Of a DNA stretch of 43,521 nt, positions 7,374 to 16,260 are shown piece by piece. A program made the translations under genes and the position numbers. Numbering within the stretch: the stretch's first letter is position 1; each line of letters starts with the position of its first letter. Source of the DNA: Clostridia bacterium (GTDB lineage Bacteria > Bacillota > Clostridia > Oscillospirales > Acutalibacteraceae); NCBI GenBank assembly GCA_017512465.1, contig JAFWGH010000173.1:1-43521 (forward strand), given 5' to 3'. Below the pieces are notes generated by a model, which saw nothing but the letters and a program-made list of their open reading frames with translations, was not told where the DNA came from and made no database searches.

Positions 7374-8508
7374 AAAACAGCGATTGTCAAAAATGGCACT
7401 CGACAACTTAAGTGTCGGCTATCACAAAAAAGCGCTGATTGAAGATATCTCCTTTTCTCTGCAACCCGGTGAAATCCTTACGCTCATAGGTCCCAACGGT
7501 GCCGGTAAAAGCACCATCCTAAAAAGTATTTCCAAACAGCTTGCCGCCATTTCCGGTGTTGTCATGATTGATGGGCATGATATGCAAGCGATGCGCTCTA
7601 AGGACATTGCCCGCAAAATGGCTGTGATGCTCACGAACCGCACACGGCCGGAGCTGATGAGCTGCACAGAGCTTGTGAGCGCAGGGCGTTATCCCTATAC
7701 GGGTGGTTTCGGACTGCTCACCGAAAATGATAAGCGAATTGTTGAGCAGGCGATTGCCACGGTGCATGCGCAGTCATTTGCCGATGCACTTGTATCCGAA
7801 ATCAGCGATGGGCAGCTGCAACGTATTTTACTGGCACGCGCTTTGTGCCAGGAGCCGGAAATAATTGTTTTAGATGAACCGACCTCGTATTTGGATGTGA
7901 AGTATAAAATCGAGTTGTTGGAAATCTTGCGTTCCATGGCAAAAACCAAGCACATCACTGTGGTGATGAGTTTGCATGAAATTGACCTTGCCGAAAAGGT
8001 TTCGGATAAAATTGTTTGTGTAAAAGGGGATCACATAGCCGATTACGGCGCACCGCATGAAATTTTTACCGATGAAAAAATCAGCGCCTTGTATGATTTG
8101 GAAACCGGCGCATTCAGTGCACTTTTCGGCAGCGTGGAGCTGGCGAAGCCGCAGGGAAAGGCGCGCTGCTTTGTGATTGGCGGAAATGGTTACGGTATTC
8201 CATTTTACCGTGTGCTGCAAAAAGAGGGAATCGCTTTTTCGGCGGGCATTTTGGCTGAAAATGATGTGGATTATTCGGTCGCCCGCGCCCTTGCGCAAAC
8301 AGTTATTGCCGCTGCGGCCTTTTCTGTTTTCGGCGAGGAGCAAATAAAAGCGGCAAAAGCGCAAATTGATGCTGTCGAGGTTATCGTTCATGCCGGCTGC
8401 CCTGTCGCCGACATTAACCGTGCCAATACATTGCTTTTAGAGTATGCCCAAAAAAGCGGCAAGACCATTTTATCTAATTTAGAGGAACTGACGGAGATGA
8501 GATTATGA
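7363..8508 (+). CDS. ABC transporter ATP-binding protein (BtuD/FecE-like) with extra C-terminal domain
   Basis: 381 residues; a usual FecE/BtuD is about 250-270. Walker A GPNGAGKST is at 43-51, the signature is SDGQ (148-151) instead of the usual SGGQ, and Walker B ends in LDEP at 170-173. An extension of about 120 residues (262-381) has a strand-Gly-rich start (FVIGGNGYG) and alternating strands and helices, like a small alpha/beta domain; its role is not known to me. The GTG start has AAGGAGGG 9 bases upstream and overlaps the permease gene by 11 bases. It energises the importer encoded by the two genes before it. Confidence 0.92.
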   Translation: MKTEKQRLSKMALDNLSVGYHKKALIEDISFSLQPGEILTLIGPNGAGKSTILKSISKQLAAISGVVMIDGHDMQAMRSKDIARKMAVMLTNRTRPELMSCTELVSAGRYPYTGGFGLLTENDKRIVEQAIATVHAQSFADALVSEISDGQLQRILLARALCQEPEIIVLDEPTSYLDVKYKIELLEILRSMAKTKHITVVMSLHEIDLAEKVSDKIVCVKGDHIADYGAPHEIFTDEKISALYDLETGAFSALFGSVELAKPQGKARCFVIGGNGYGIPFYRVLQKEGIAFSAGILAENDVDYSVARALAQTVIAAAAFSVFGEEQIKAAKAQIDAVEVIVHAGCPVADINRANTLLLEYAQKSGKTILSNLEELTEMRL

Positions 8509-9875
8509 AAATTCCACGCATTCTTTTTGCCGGTACTGCCAGCGGCTGCGGCAAAACCACCGCTGTGTGCACGGTACTGCGCTTATTACAGCGCCGCGCC
8601 GCGGACATTCGCGCCTATAAATGCGGACCGGATTACATCGACCCGATGTTTCACCGCGATGTATCGGGTATTCCGACTACAAACTTAGACCCGTTTTTTT
8701 GTAATAAAGAGCAGCTTTGCCACCTGCTTTGCCAAAACGCCGGAGCATCTATTCATGTCATAGAAGGCGTGATGGGATATTATGACGGTACCGGAAAAAC
8801 CGGAACCGACAACAGCACCTTTTCGGTTGCCGATAAGACCGAGACTCCCGTGGTTCTTGTCGTTGACGGAGAGGGCGCTGCCGCGTCGCTTTTAGCGACA
8901 ATAGAAGGCTTTTCGAATTTTGTACCGAACAGCCGTATTTGCGGCGTGTTATTCAATCGTATGCGTGCCGGCACCTATCAAATACTTTGCCGTTTAATGC
9001 ACGAGCGCTTTGGCGAGAGCATTGTGCCGGTCGGTTATATTCCCATATTTGATGAAGCGTATCGGCTGCCTTCCAGACATTTGGGGCTGGTCACCAGTCG
9101 TGAAATAGCGGATTTGCAACAGCGCATGGATGCGCTTGCCGATATGTGTGCGGAAACGATTGACACCGAGCGCATAATCGCCTTGGCCGATAGTGCAGCG
9201 CAAATCGAAAACCGACCTGTTGCCGTGCCCCGCTTTGCACCCATTCATTTGGCGTATGCTTATGATGCGGCATTTTGCTTTTATTATCACGATACACTCT
9301 CGCTTTTTGAAAAGATGGGTGCAGTTTTATTACCGTTTTCGCCGCTTAAAAATGAGCCGATTCCCGCTGAAGCGGACGGGCTGCTTTTGGGCGGCGGTTA
9401 TCCCGAACTGTATGCACGGCGACTGGCAGAAAACCGCGACAGTGCCGAGAGCGTGTGCACAGCGATAAAAAGCGGCATGCCTGCCATTGCCGAGTGCGGC
9501 GGCTTTCAATACCTCGGTAAAGCGCTGGATGCACAGCCGATGTGCGGTGTTCTGGAACATGAAAGCACCGCCGCGGGCAAATTGGTGCGCTTCGGTTATG
9601 TGACACTCACAGCCCGAAAAGGCGGTGTGTTCGGCGAAGCGGGAACGCGCTTAAAAGGGCATGAATTTCATTATTGGGACAGCACACAAAACGGCGCGGA
9701 CTTTGTAGCGGAAAATCTGCGTGGTGCACAGTATCCTGCCGCTGTTACCACTGAAACGCTGTATGCCGGCTTCCCGCATTTATATTTATATGCCTGCATT
9801 CCCGCAGCAGAGAGTTTTTACCGAAAATGCTTGGAATATCAAAAAATGCGTAACAGCAGCGTAGGCGCTGAATGA
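8505..9875 (+). CDS. cbiA: Cobyrinate a,c-diamide synthase
   Basis: 456 residues. CbiA amidates the a and c side chains of cobyrinate using glutamine and ATP. The N-terminal ATP-binding domain has a P-loop GTASGCGKT at 10-18 and KCGPDYIDPMFH, typical of the CobB/CbiA/CobQ group. The C-terminal glutaminase domain has LLLGGGYPE and the nucleophile Cys331 in AECGGFQYL. Length is normal. Start overlaps the ATPase gene stop by 4 bases (ATGA). It ends the first block of the locus, before a 179-base gap with repeats. Confidence 0.97.
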   Translation: MKIPRILFAGTASGCGKTTAVCTVLRLLQRRAADIRAYKCGPDYIDPMFHRDVSGIPTTNLDPFFCNKEQLCHLLCQNAGASIHVIEGVMGYYDGTGKTGTDNSTFSVADKTETPVVLVVDGEGAAASLLATIEGFSNFVPNSRICGVLFNRMRAGTYQILCRLMHERFGESIVPVGYIPIFDEAYRLPSRHLGLVTSREIADLQQRMDALADMCAETIDTERIIALADSAAQIENRPVAVPRFAPIHLAYAYDAAFCFYYHDTLSLFEKMGAVLLPFSPLKNEPIPAEADGLLLGGGYPELYARRLAENRDSAESVCTAIKSGMPAIAECGGFQYLGKALDAQPMCGVLEHESTAAGKLVRFGYVTLTARKGGVFGEAGTRLKGHEFHYWDSTQNGADFVAENLRGAQYPAAVTTETLYAGFPHLYLYACIPAAESFYRKCLEYQKMRNSSVGAE

Positions 9876-10054
9876 AGACACTTTGTTAATGAAGACGTTT
9901 GAGTAATGATGTCGCTAATGCTAATGAAGACACACCGGCGGTGCTAATGGTGGGCGAGACACTCGCGCTCGCTCCGCTTCACTCTAATATAAAGAGAGGC
10001 AAACGCCACACGAAGTAAGTTACACTATTATTTGTGTTAGAATCAGGAGAAAAA
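9876..10054. repeat. Gap in the cobalamin operon containing a dispersed repeat
   Basis: No gene is seen. A 26-base unit at 9904-9929 (TAATGATGTCGCTAATGCTA and on to GAAG) recurs with one mismatch at 28443-28468, between cotH and the alcohol dehydrogenase gene. Related TTAATGAAGAC / GCTAATG words surround it. No clear terminator is present, so the transcript may read through into cbiC. The last bases hold AGGAGA, the cbiC ribosome site. Confidence 0.7.
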
Positions 10055-10672
10055 ATGATTATCAATGACCCTTCCAAAATCGAAGCACGCAGCATGGAAC
10101 TGATTGAGAGTGAACTTGCCATGCCGATTGCCGACGATATTAAAGATATTGTTAAGCGTGTCATTCACTGCACGGCGGATTTTGATTACGCCGAAAATTT
10201 GGCGTTTTCGCCCGGTGCGGTTGAAAAAGCGCTTGCGGCGCTGCGCGATGGCTGTGCCATTGTCACCGACACCCAAATGGCAAAGGCGGGCATTAATAAA
10301 AAAGCCGCCGCGGCACTCGGTTGTGAAGTGCACTGCTATATGAGTGATGCCGATGTGGCGCAAACAGCGTTGAATAACGGCAGCACCCGCGCCGTGGCTT
10401 CTATGGACAAGGCGGCGGCACTCAAAAAGCCGACGATTTTTGTTATCGGCAACGCGCCCACGGCACTGCTGCGACTGCGTGAGCTGATTGACAGCGGCAA
10501 GGTTGCACCCGCACTTGTGATTGGCGTGCCTGTCGGGTTTGTTAATATTTTAGAAGCAAAGCAGGCGATTATGAGCGCCGATGTGCCCTATATTGTTGCG
10601 CAAGGGCGCAAGGGCGGCAGCAATGTGGCGGCAGCGATTGTCAATGCGCTGCTGTATCGACTGACAAGATGA
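10055..10672 (+). CDS. cbiC: Cobalt-precorrin-8 methylmutase
   Basis: 205 residues, the normal size. CbiC moves the methyl group from C11 to C12, giving cobyrinate. Family marks are the N-terminal IEARSMELIE, the catalytic-type His38 in RVIHCTAD, the GCAIVTDTQM segment, IGNAPTALLRL, and a closing RKGGSNVAAAIVNALL. The ATG at 10055 with AGGAGA just upstream is preferred over an in-frame GTG at 10034. The stop overlaps the cbiD start (ATGATG). Confidence 0.96.
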   Translation: MIINDPSKIEARSMELIESELAMPIADDIKDIVKRVIHCTADFDYAENLAFSPGAVEKALAALRDGCAIVTDTQMAKAGINKKAAAALGCEVHCYMSDADVAQTALNNGSTRAVASMDKAAALKKPTIFVIGNAPTALLRLRELIDSGKVAPALVIGVPVGFVNILEAKQAIMSADVPYIVAQGRKGGSNVAAAIVNALLYRLTR

Positions 10673-11814
10673 TGGATAGTTTTATTACGAAAAACGGTAA
10701 AAAAATGCGCCGTGGTTTTACCACCGGCTCTTGTGCTGCTGCGGCAGCCGGTGCGGCGGCATTCATGCTGCTTGAAAAAACGGAACTTCAAAGCATTTAT
10801 TTAAAAACACCTGCCGGCATGGAACTCACGCTCCCCGTGCAGGATATTGTGCGTGCGGAAGATTTTGTCAGCTGTGCTGTTGTTAAAGACAGCGGGGATG
10901 ACCCCGATGTTACCAACGGCATTGCCATTTATGCAAAGGTTGAGAAAATGCCGGACAGACAGAACATTTTTATTGATGGCGGCATCGGTATCGGGCGCGT
11001 GACAAAGCCGGGGCTTGACCAGCCGGTCGGCAATGCTGCGATTAATTCCACCCCGCGCCGGATGATAAAAGCGAGACTGCAAAACATTTGCGAGGACTGC
11101 GGCTATACAGGCGGTTTAAATGTAACAATTTTTACCCCGCAGGGAGAAGAAATTGCCAAAAAGACCTTTAATTCCCGCTTGGGGATTGAAGGGGGTATTT
11201 CCATTCTCGGCACCACTGGTATAGTGGAGCCGATGAGCGATGCGGCAGTGATAGAAACCATTCGCGCCGAGCTTTCCGTGCGCGCCGCAGAGGGTAAAAA
11301 AGCAGTTTTATTTACTCCCGGAAACTACGGCAGCAGTTTTGTGCAAAACACTTTAGAACTGCCGCCTGAAGTGGCGGTGATTTGCTCCAACTTTATCGGC
11401 GATGCATTTTCACTCGCCGAAGAAGCAGGCTTTGAATATGCTCTCTTGGCGGGGCATATCGGCAAAGTGGTTAAGCTCTCCGCCGGGATGTTTAATACCC
11501 ATTCAAGTTGGGGTGACGGGCGCGCCGAAATTTTTGCCGCCCACGCCGGCGCTTGCGGCGCAGATGCCGCATGTGTGCAAGCGATTATGGGGAGCGCCAC
11601 GACGGATGATATGTTACATATTTTAGAAAAAGCGCATTTTAAAGAAGCTGTAATGCAAAGTATCCTCGGGAGAATCGAAGAACAGCTCGAAAGAAAAACC
11701 GGTGAAAAACTGCAAACCGGCGTTATTACCTTTTCCAATATCTGCGGCACTTTGGGTAGTACCCGCAGTGCCGCACACATATTAAAAATCATTCAACAGG
11801 AGTACTACTCATGA
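10669..11814 (+). CDS. cbiD: Cobalt-precorrin-5B C1-methyltransferase
   Basis: 381 residues. CbiD methylates C1 of cobalt-precorrin-5B in the anaerobic route. It opens with the family hallmark RRGFTTGSCAAAAAGAAA, followed by SGDDPDVTNG and GIGRVTKPGL, and later LAGHIGKVVKLSAGMFNTHS. The strict CbiD signature marks the oxygen-independent pathway. Overlaps cbiC and cbiF by 4 bases each. Confidence 0.97.
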   Translation: MMDSFITKNGKKMRRGFTTGSCAAAAAGAAAFMLLEKTELQSIYLKTPAGMELTLPVQDIVRAEDFVSCAVVKDSGDDPDVTNGIAIYAKVEKMPDRQNIFIDGGIGIGRVTKPGLDQPVGNAAINSTPRRMIKARLQNICEDCGYTGGLNVTIFTPQGEEIAKKTFNSRLGIEGGISILGTTGIVEPMSDAAVIETIRAELSVRAAEGKKAVLFTPGNYGSSFVQNTLELPPEVAVICSNFIGDAFSLAEEAGFEYALLAGHIGKVVKLSAGMFNTHSSWGDGRAEIFAAHAGACGADAACVQAIMGSATTDDMLHILEKAHFKEAVMQSILGRIEEQLERKTGEKLQTGVITFSNICGTLGSTRSAAHILKIIQQEYYS

Positions 11815-12575
11815 TTCATATTGTCGGCGCCGGCTGCGGCGCACCGGATTTGATTACCCTGCGCGGGAAACAATATTTGGAAGAAGCGGATGTGATTATC
11901 TATGCCGGCTCTTTGGTTAACCCCGCACTCTTAGCATTTGCCAAAAAAGATTGCGCGGTATATGACAGCGCCAAAATGACACTTGAAGAAGTCTTGACGG
12001 TTATTGAAAGCGCCGAAAAAGAGGGAAAAACCACGGTCCGTTTGCATACCGGTGACCCTTCGCTCTACGGTGCAATCGGAGAGCAAATGCGCGCATTTGA
12101 TACATGCGGCTTTGCCTATGACATCACGCCCGGTGTGAGCGCGTTTTCCGGTGCGGCGGCATCACTGCGTGCGGAATACACGCTTCCCGATGTCACGCAA
12201 ACGCTGATTATCACCCGCATGGTGGGCAAGACAGCGGTCCCCGAAAAAGAACGCCTGCGCAAACTTGCATCTCATGGCACATCTTTAGCGTTGTATCTGA
12301 GCACCGGGCTTTTAAAAGAAGTGACAGAAGAACTGCTTGCCGCGGGACTGGCGGAAAACACCCCTGCCGCAATAGTGTATAAAGCGACGTGGGAGGAAGA
12401 AAAGATTTGCCGCTGTACCGTGGCTGCATTGGAGCAAACCGCGCGTGAAAATAATATTAAAAAAACCGCTTTGATTGTTTTAGGCGATTTTTTAAAGAGT
12501 GATTTTTCCCGCTCACGGCTGTATGCCCCTGATTTCGAGACAGAGTACAGAAAGGTGAAGCATGAAGAGAATTGA
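11811..12575 (+). CDS. cbiF: Cobalt-precorrin-4 C11-methyltransferase
   Basis: 254 residues of the tetrapyrrole methylase fold. The start HIVGAGCGAPDLITLRG is the SAM-binding P-loop-like motif. LHTGDPSLYGAIGEQM and ITPGVSAFSGAAA are the second and third family motifs, and YAGSLVNP is typical of CbiF/CobM rather than of the other corrin methylases. It adds the methyl group at C11. Start overlaps cbiD by 4 bases; the end overlaps cbiG by 14. Confidence 0.96.
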   Translation: MIHIVGAGCGAPDLITLRGKQYLEEADVIIYAGSLVNPALLAFAKKDCAVYDSAKMTLEEVLTVIESAEKEGKTTVRLHTGDPSLYGAIGEQMRAFDTCGFAYDITPGVSAFSGAAASLRAEYTLPDVTQTLIITRMVGKTAVPEKERLRKLASHGTSLALYLSTGLLKEVTEELLAAGLAENTPAAIVYKATWEEEKICRCTVAALEQTARENNIKKTALIVLGDFLKSDFSRSRLYAPDFETEYRKVKHEEN

Positions 12576-13581
12576 TATTATCTGTTTTTCGGATGCCGGT
12601 GCAGCGCTTGCCGAAAAGCTGCAAGCATATTTGTCTCGGGCGCAAGTAAGTATTCACTCTACACCGCATACCGCGCGACAATATGCTTTTGAGGCACATG
12701 AAAATATGAAAGAAGCGATGGGAGAAATGTTCGCTCACAGCGATGCGGTCATTTTTATTTGCGCCGTCGGCATTGCCGTGCGCACGATAGCGCCGTTTAT
12801 TCAGAGCAAAACCACCGACCCCGCCGTAGTGGTCATGGACGACCAGGGTCGCTTTGCGATTTCTCTGCTTTCCGGACACATCGGCGGTGCGAATACACTT
12901 GCAAAAGAGCTTGCTGCCGCAATCGGTGCGCAGGCGGTAATTACCACCGCAACGGACGGTGCCGGAAAATTCTCTTGTGATGCCTGGGCGGCAGAGCATG
13001 ATTGTGCCGTTTCTTCCATGGCGCTTGCCAAAAAGGTATCGGCGGAGATTTTAAAACAAGACATTCCCGTAGCGACAGAATTTCCGCTACCCGAAACCCT
13101 GCCCGGCGGCTTGAGCGCCGGTGACAGCGGTACATCGGGTATTTATATAGGCGTGCATACCGAGGAACCCTTTATAGAAACATTGCGGCTGATACCCCGT
13201 ATTCTCACGCTGGGTATCGGCTGCCGCAGAGGTGCAACGAAAGAGCAAATTGTATCGGCGGTCGAAACGGTACTGCAAGCAAACCAAATTGATGCGCGTG
13301 CGATTGCGCAAATTTGCTCCATTGATGTTAAAAAAGATGAAGTCGGTCTATTGGAAGCGGCGAAGCATTTAAATGTGCCGATACATTTTTACAGCGCTGC
13401 CGAACTGCTCGCCGTCCCGGGCAACTTTGAAGAATCCGCTTTTGTATATGAGCAGGTAGGTGTGGGCAATGTGTGCGAACGCGCCGCCGTGATAAGCGGT
13501 GAAACGCCGGTTATTCCCAAAACCGCTGCAGACGGTGTAACCATTGCCGCGGCAATCAAGAAATGGAGTATTGTATTTTGA
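12562..13581 (+). CDS. cbiG: Cobalt-precorrin-5A hydrolase
   Basis: 339 residues. CbiG opens the delta-lactone ring and releases the C20 carbon as acetaldehyde. The N-terminal part has FICAVGIAVRTIAP, VVVMDDQGRFAISLLSGHIGGAN and a TTATD segment; the C-terminal part begins LTLGIGCRRGATKEQI, the usual CbiG C-domain start. Length is typical. Upstream AGAAAGG precedes the ATG. Its 3' end overlaps cbiH. Confidence 0.96.
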   Translation: MKRIDIICFSDAGAALAEKLQAYLSRAQVSIHSTPHTARQYAFEAHENMKEAMGEMFAHSDAVIFICAVGIAVRTIAPFIQSKTTDPAVVVMDDQGRFAISLLSGHIGGANTLAKELAAAIGAQAVITTATDGAGKFSCDAWAAEHDCAVSSMALAKKVSAEILKQDIPVATEFPLPETLPGGLSAGDSGTSGIYIGVHTEEPFIETLRLIPRILTLGIGCRRGATKEQIVSAVETVLQANQIDARAIAQICSIDVKKDEVGLLEAAKHLNVPIHFYSAAELLAVPGNFEESAFVYEQVGVGNVCERAAVISGETPVIPKTAADGVTIAAAIKKWSIVF

Positions 13582-14309
13582 AAGAACTATGTGTGATTGG
13601 CATCGGTGCCGGAAGCTATGAAGGAATGACCATTGCGGCAGAGAGGGCACTCGAAGCGGCGGATGTGATTGTCGGCTATACGGTTTACTGTGAGCTTTTA
13701 GAGCCGCATTTTCCCGACAAAGAGTTTTTAGCCACTCCGATGATGCGCGAAACCGAGCGCTGTCAAATGGCGTTAGAACTTGCTCAAAGCGGTAAAGCAG
13801 TTGCCATGGTCTGCTCGGGCGATGCCGGTATCTACGGTATGGCATCACCCTTACTTGAAATGGCACAGGGTAGCGGTGTGCGTGTCAAGGTTATTCCGGG
13901 CGTGACAGCCGCCAGCTCCGGTGCGGCGCTGTTGGGCGCACCGCTTTCGTGCGATTTTGCGGTTATCAGCCTGTCGGATTTACTGATGCCCGCACAGCAG
14001 ATTGCCGATAGGCTTGAAAAAGTTGCACAGGCAGACCTTTGCCTGGTGCTTTATAATCCTGCAAGTAAAAAGCGCAAAGAGCATTTGCGGCGTGCTTGCG
14101 AAATCCTGCTGCGCTACCGCTCCGAGAAAACCGTTTGCGCTATCGCGCGCAACATCGGGCGTGCGCAAGAGAGCAGGCAGTTAATGACTTTACAAGAATT
14201 AAAGGATTGGGATGCCGATATGTTTACAACCGTGTTTATCGGCAACTCTGCAACCCGTGAAATAGATGGAAATATGGTAACACCGAGAGGATACCGCTAT
14301 GAAGCATAA
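13563..14309 (+). CDS. cbiH: Cobalt-factor III / precorrin-3B C17-methyltransferase
   Basis: 248 residues, tetrapyrrole methylase fold. It carries the N-terminal VIGIGAGSYEGMT, VGYTVYCELL, CSGDAGIYGMASP and VIPGVTAASSGAA, all typical of CbiH/CobJ. It methylates C17 and drives ring contraction. Start is uncertain: the ATG at 13563 overlaps cbiG by 19 bases. An in-frame TTG at 13578, with GGAG 9 bases upstream and giving the family-like start MKELCVIGIG, may be the true one. Confidence 0.95.
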   Translation: MEYCILKELCVIGIGAGSYEGMTIAAERALEAADVIVGYTVYCELLEPHFPDKEFLATPMMRETERCQMALELAQSGKAVAMVCSGDAGIYGMASPLLEMAQGSGVRVKVIPGVTAASSGAALLGAPLSCDFAVISLSDLLMPAQQIADRLEKVAQADLCLVLYNPASKKRKEHLRRACEILLRYRSEKTVCAIARNIGRAQESRQLMTLQELKDWDADMFTTVFIGNSATREIDGNMVTPRGYRYEA

Positions 14310-16260
14310 ATTATGTATTTTTGCCGGCACCACGGAAGGCAGACAATTGGCTTCGCTATTAAAGGATGCGGCGGATTTGACCGCCTGCGTTGCCACGGAA
14401 TATGGTGAAGCACCCTTGGATGGGATTGAGAATATTCATATCAAAACCGGGCGCATGGACACAGAGCAAATGAAAGCCTTTTTTACAGCCGAAGGCTTCG
14501 CCCGCATTATAGATGCCACACATCCTTATGCTACCGAAGTGACAGGGAACATCGCTGCCGCGGCAAAGCACTGCGGCATTCGCGTAATGCGCATTTTGCG
14601 CGAAGCGCAGGGTGCGGTACCCGGAGCCGTATATGTTGATTCGGCAAAGCAAGCGGGTGAATATTTAAATGATAAAGACGGTACTGTTTTTTTAACCACA
14701 GGCGCCAAAGAGCTTGCCGATTACGGCGTAGACCCTGCAAGGCTCTGGGCGCGGGTGCTGCCCTCTACAGCTTCCATAGAAGCCTGTCAGGCAGCGGGTA
14801 TTCCGCTCTCACAAGTCATTGCCGCACAAGGTCCTTTCAGTGATGAAATGAATCTTGCACAGCTTCACATGAGCGGTGCCAAATACCTGGTCACCAAAGC
14901 TTCCGGAAAAAACGGCGGTTTTGAAGAAAAAATTGCTGCGGCAAGGAGTGCCGGTGCGCAAATCATTATCATCGGTGTACCGCCCCAAACAGAGGGCTAT
15001 ACTCTCGATGAAGCGATTGGCGTTTTAGAAAAGGAGTATACCCTGCAAACACAGCACATTGATATTATCGGCATCGGTCCCGGCGATGTGCAGTATCTCG
15101 TACCGGAAGCCAAAAAAGCATTGCTTTCGTGCGATGCCGTTATTGGAGCCAAAGCGGTAACCGATACGCTGGATTTTGTAAGTGTACCGGTCTATCATGA
15201 ATATAAAGGCGCGCAAATTGCCGCTATTCTTGCCGCGCATCCGTCTATTCGGCGGGCAGCGATAGTTATGCGCGGAGATATCGGCTTTTTCAGCGGTGCT
15301 AAAAATCTTCTCAGCGCGTTGGAAGGCAAGCAGATGTCTCTCATTCCGGGGATTTCTTCTGCGGTATTTCTTGCTGCACGCCTTGGTATCAGTTGGGAGG
15401 ATGCTGCTTTTTTGAGTCTGCACGGGCGTGAAGAAAACATGGTGTTGCGCGCGGCAACCACCCGAAAGCTCTTTGTGCTCACCGACAGCAAAAACACACC
15501 GCAGGCGATTCTCCAAAAACTTTGTGCTTATGGCTGCGGCGCTATAGAGGTCGCCGTGGGCGAGCAGCTTTCCTATCCGCAGGAGCGCATCACACGCGGC
15601 ACGGCAGCAGCGCTTGCCGCAGAAAACTTTGCCGCTTTAAGTGTACTCTATCTTGAAAACCGAAGTGCCGTAACATCCTGCACTTCAGGTGTGAAGGATG
15701 AATCCTTTACGCGTGGTAAGGTCCCGATGACCAAAGCAGAAGTGCGTGCTGTGACACTCTCAAAGCTCGCACCCTGTAAAGATGCTGTTATTTGGGATGT
15801 CGGTGCCGGTACCGGCTCCGTTTCGATAGAGTGTGCGTATGCCGCACCGGAGGGGCAGGTCTATGCTGTTGAAAAAAATGAAGAAGCCATTGCGCTTATA
15901 CAAAAAAATAAAGTGAAATTTAAAACAGATAATGTTCATATCATAGAGGGCACCGCACCACAGGCGCTCGCATCACTTCCCGCACCCACGCATGTTTTTA
16001 TCGGCGGCAGCAGCGGCAATTTGAAAGAGATTATTGCTGCGGTACTGCGCAAAAATGCTGCGGCGCGTATTGTCATTAATACAGTTACCTTAGAAACACA
16101 GGTGCAGGTGCAGGCATGTGCGAAAGAATTTCACTTTTCGCAGTTTGAAGGCGTTCATGTAAGTGTGCAGCGCTCGCGGGAAGCGGGAAATGTGCACTTG
16201 ATGCAGGCACTCAATCCTGTTTGGGTTTTCACCTTGAGCGGAGGAACACTTCCATGCTGA
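14299..16260 (+). CDS. cbiJET: CbiJ-CbiE-CbiT triple fusion (precorrin-6A reductase plus C5,15-methyltransferase/decarboxylase)
   Basis: 653 residues in three enzymes. Residues 1-250 are CbiJ, the reductase of cobalt-precorrin-6A (FAGTTEGRQLA, DATHPYATEVT, GPFSDEMN). Residues about 253-450 are CbiE, a tetrapyrrole methylase (IIGIGPGDVQYL, MRGDIGFFSGA, IPGISS) that methylates C5. Residues about 470-653 are CbiT (RGKVPMTKAEVRA, and the SAM site DVGAGTGSVSIE at 500-511), which methylates C15 and decarboxylates. CbiE-CbiT fusions (CobL-like) are common; adding CbiJ puts three consecutive steps on one chain. Reading frame is continuous with no internal start that looks favoured. Overlaps cbiH by 11 bases and cbiB by 7. 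Confidence 0.95.
   Translation: MKHKLCIFAGTTEGRQLASLLKDAADLTACVATEYGEAPLDGIENIHIKTGRMDTEQMKAFFTAEGFARIIDATHPYATEVTGNIAAAAKHCGIRVMRILREAQGAVPGAVYVDSAKQAGEYLNDKDGTVFLTTGAKELADYGVDPARLWARVLPSTASIEACQAAGIPLSQVIAAQGPFSDEMNLAQLHMSGAKYLVTKASGKNGGFEEKIAAARSAGAQIIIIGVPPQTEGYTLDEAIGVLEKEYTLQTQHIDIIGIGPGDVQYLVPEAKKALLSCDAVIGAKAVTDTLDFVSVPVYHEYKGAQIAAILAAHPSIRRAAIVMRGDIGFFSGAKNLLSALEGKQMSLIPGISSAVFLAARLGISWEDAAFLSLHGREENMVLRAATTRKLFVLTDSKNTPQAILQKLCAYGCGAIEVAVGEQLSYPQERITRGTAAALAAENFAALSVLYLENRSAVTSCTSGVKDESFTRGKVPMTKAEVRAVTLSKLAPCKDAVIWDVGAGTGSVSIECAYAAPEGQVYAVEKNEEAIALIQKNKVKFKTDNVHIIEGTAPQALASLPAPTHVFIGGSSGNLKEIIAAVLRKNAAARIVINTVTLETQVQVQACAKEFHFSQFEGVHVSVQRSREAGNVHLMQALNPVWVFTLSGGTLPC

Noticed and set aside
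11811..14309. One of the methylases being the missing CbiL
   Set aside because: The 11811 product has the CbiF-type YAGSLVNP and the 13563 product has the CbiH-type VGYTVYCELL and SGDAGIYGMA; neither has a CbiL-like start.
15025..15516. Long open frame on the - strand inside the cbiJET fusion
   Set aside because: It lies fully within a well-recognised gene on the + strand, has no ribosome site, and its protein has no recognisable motif. Similar antisense frames at 3782-4273, 5431-5997, 18670-19245 and 20407-21222 were dropped for the same reason.
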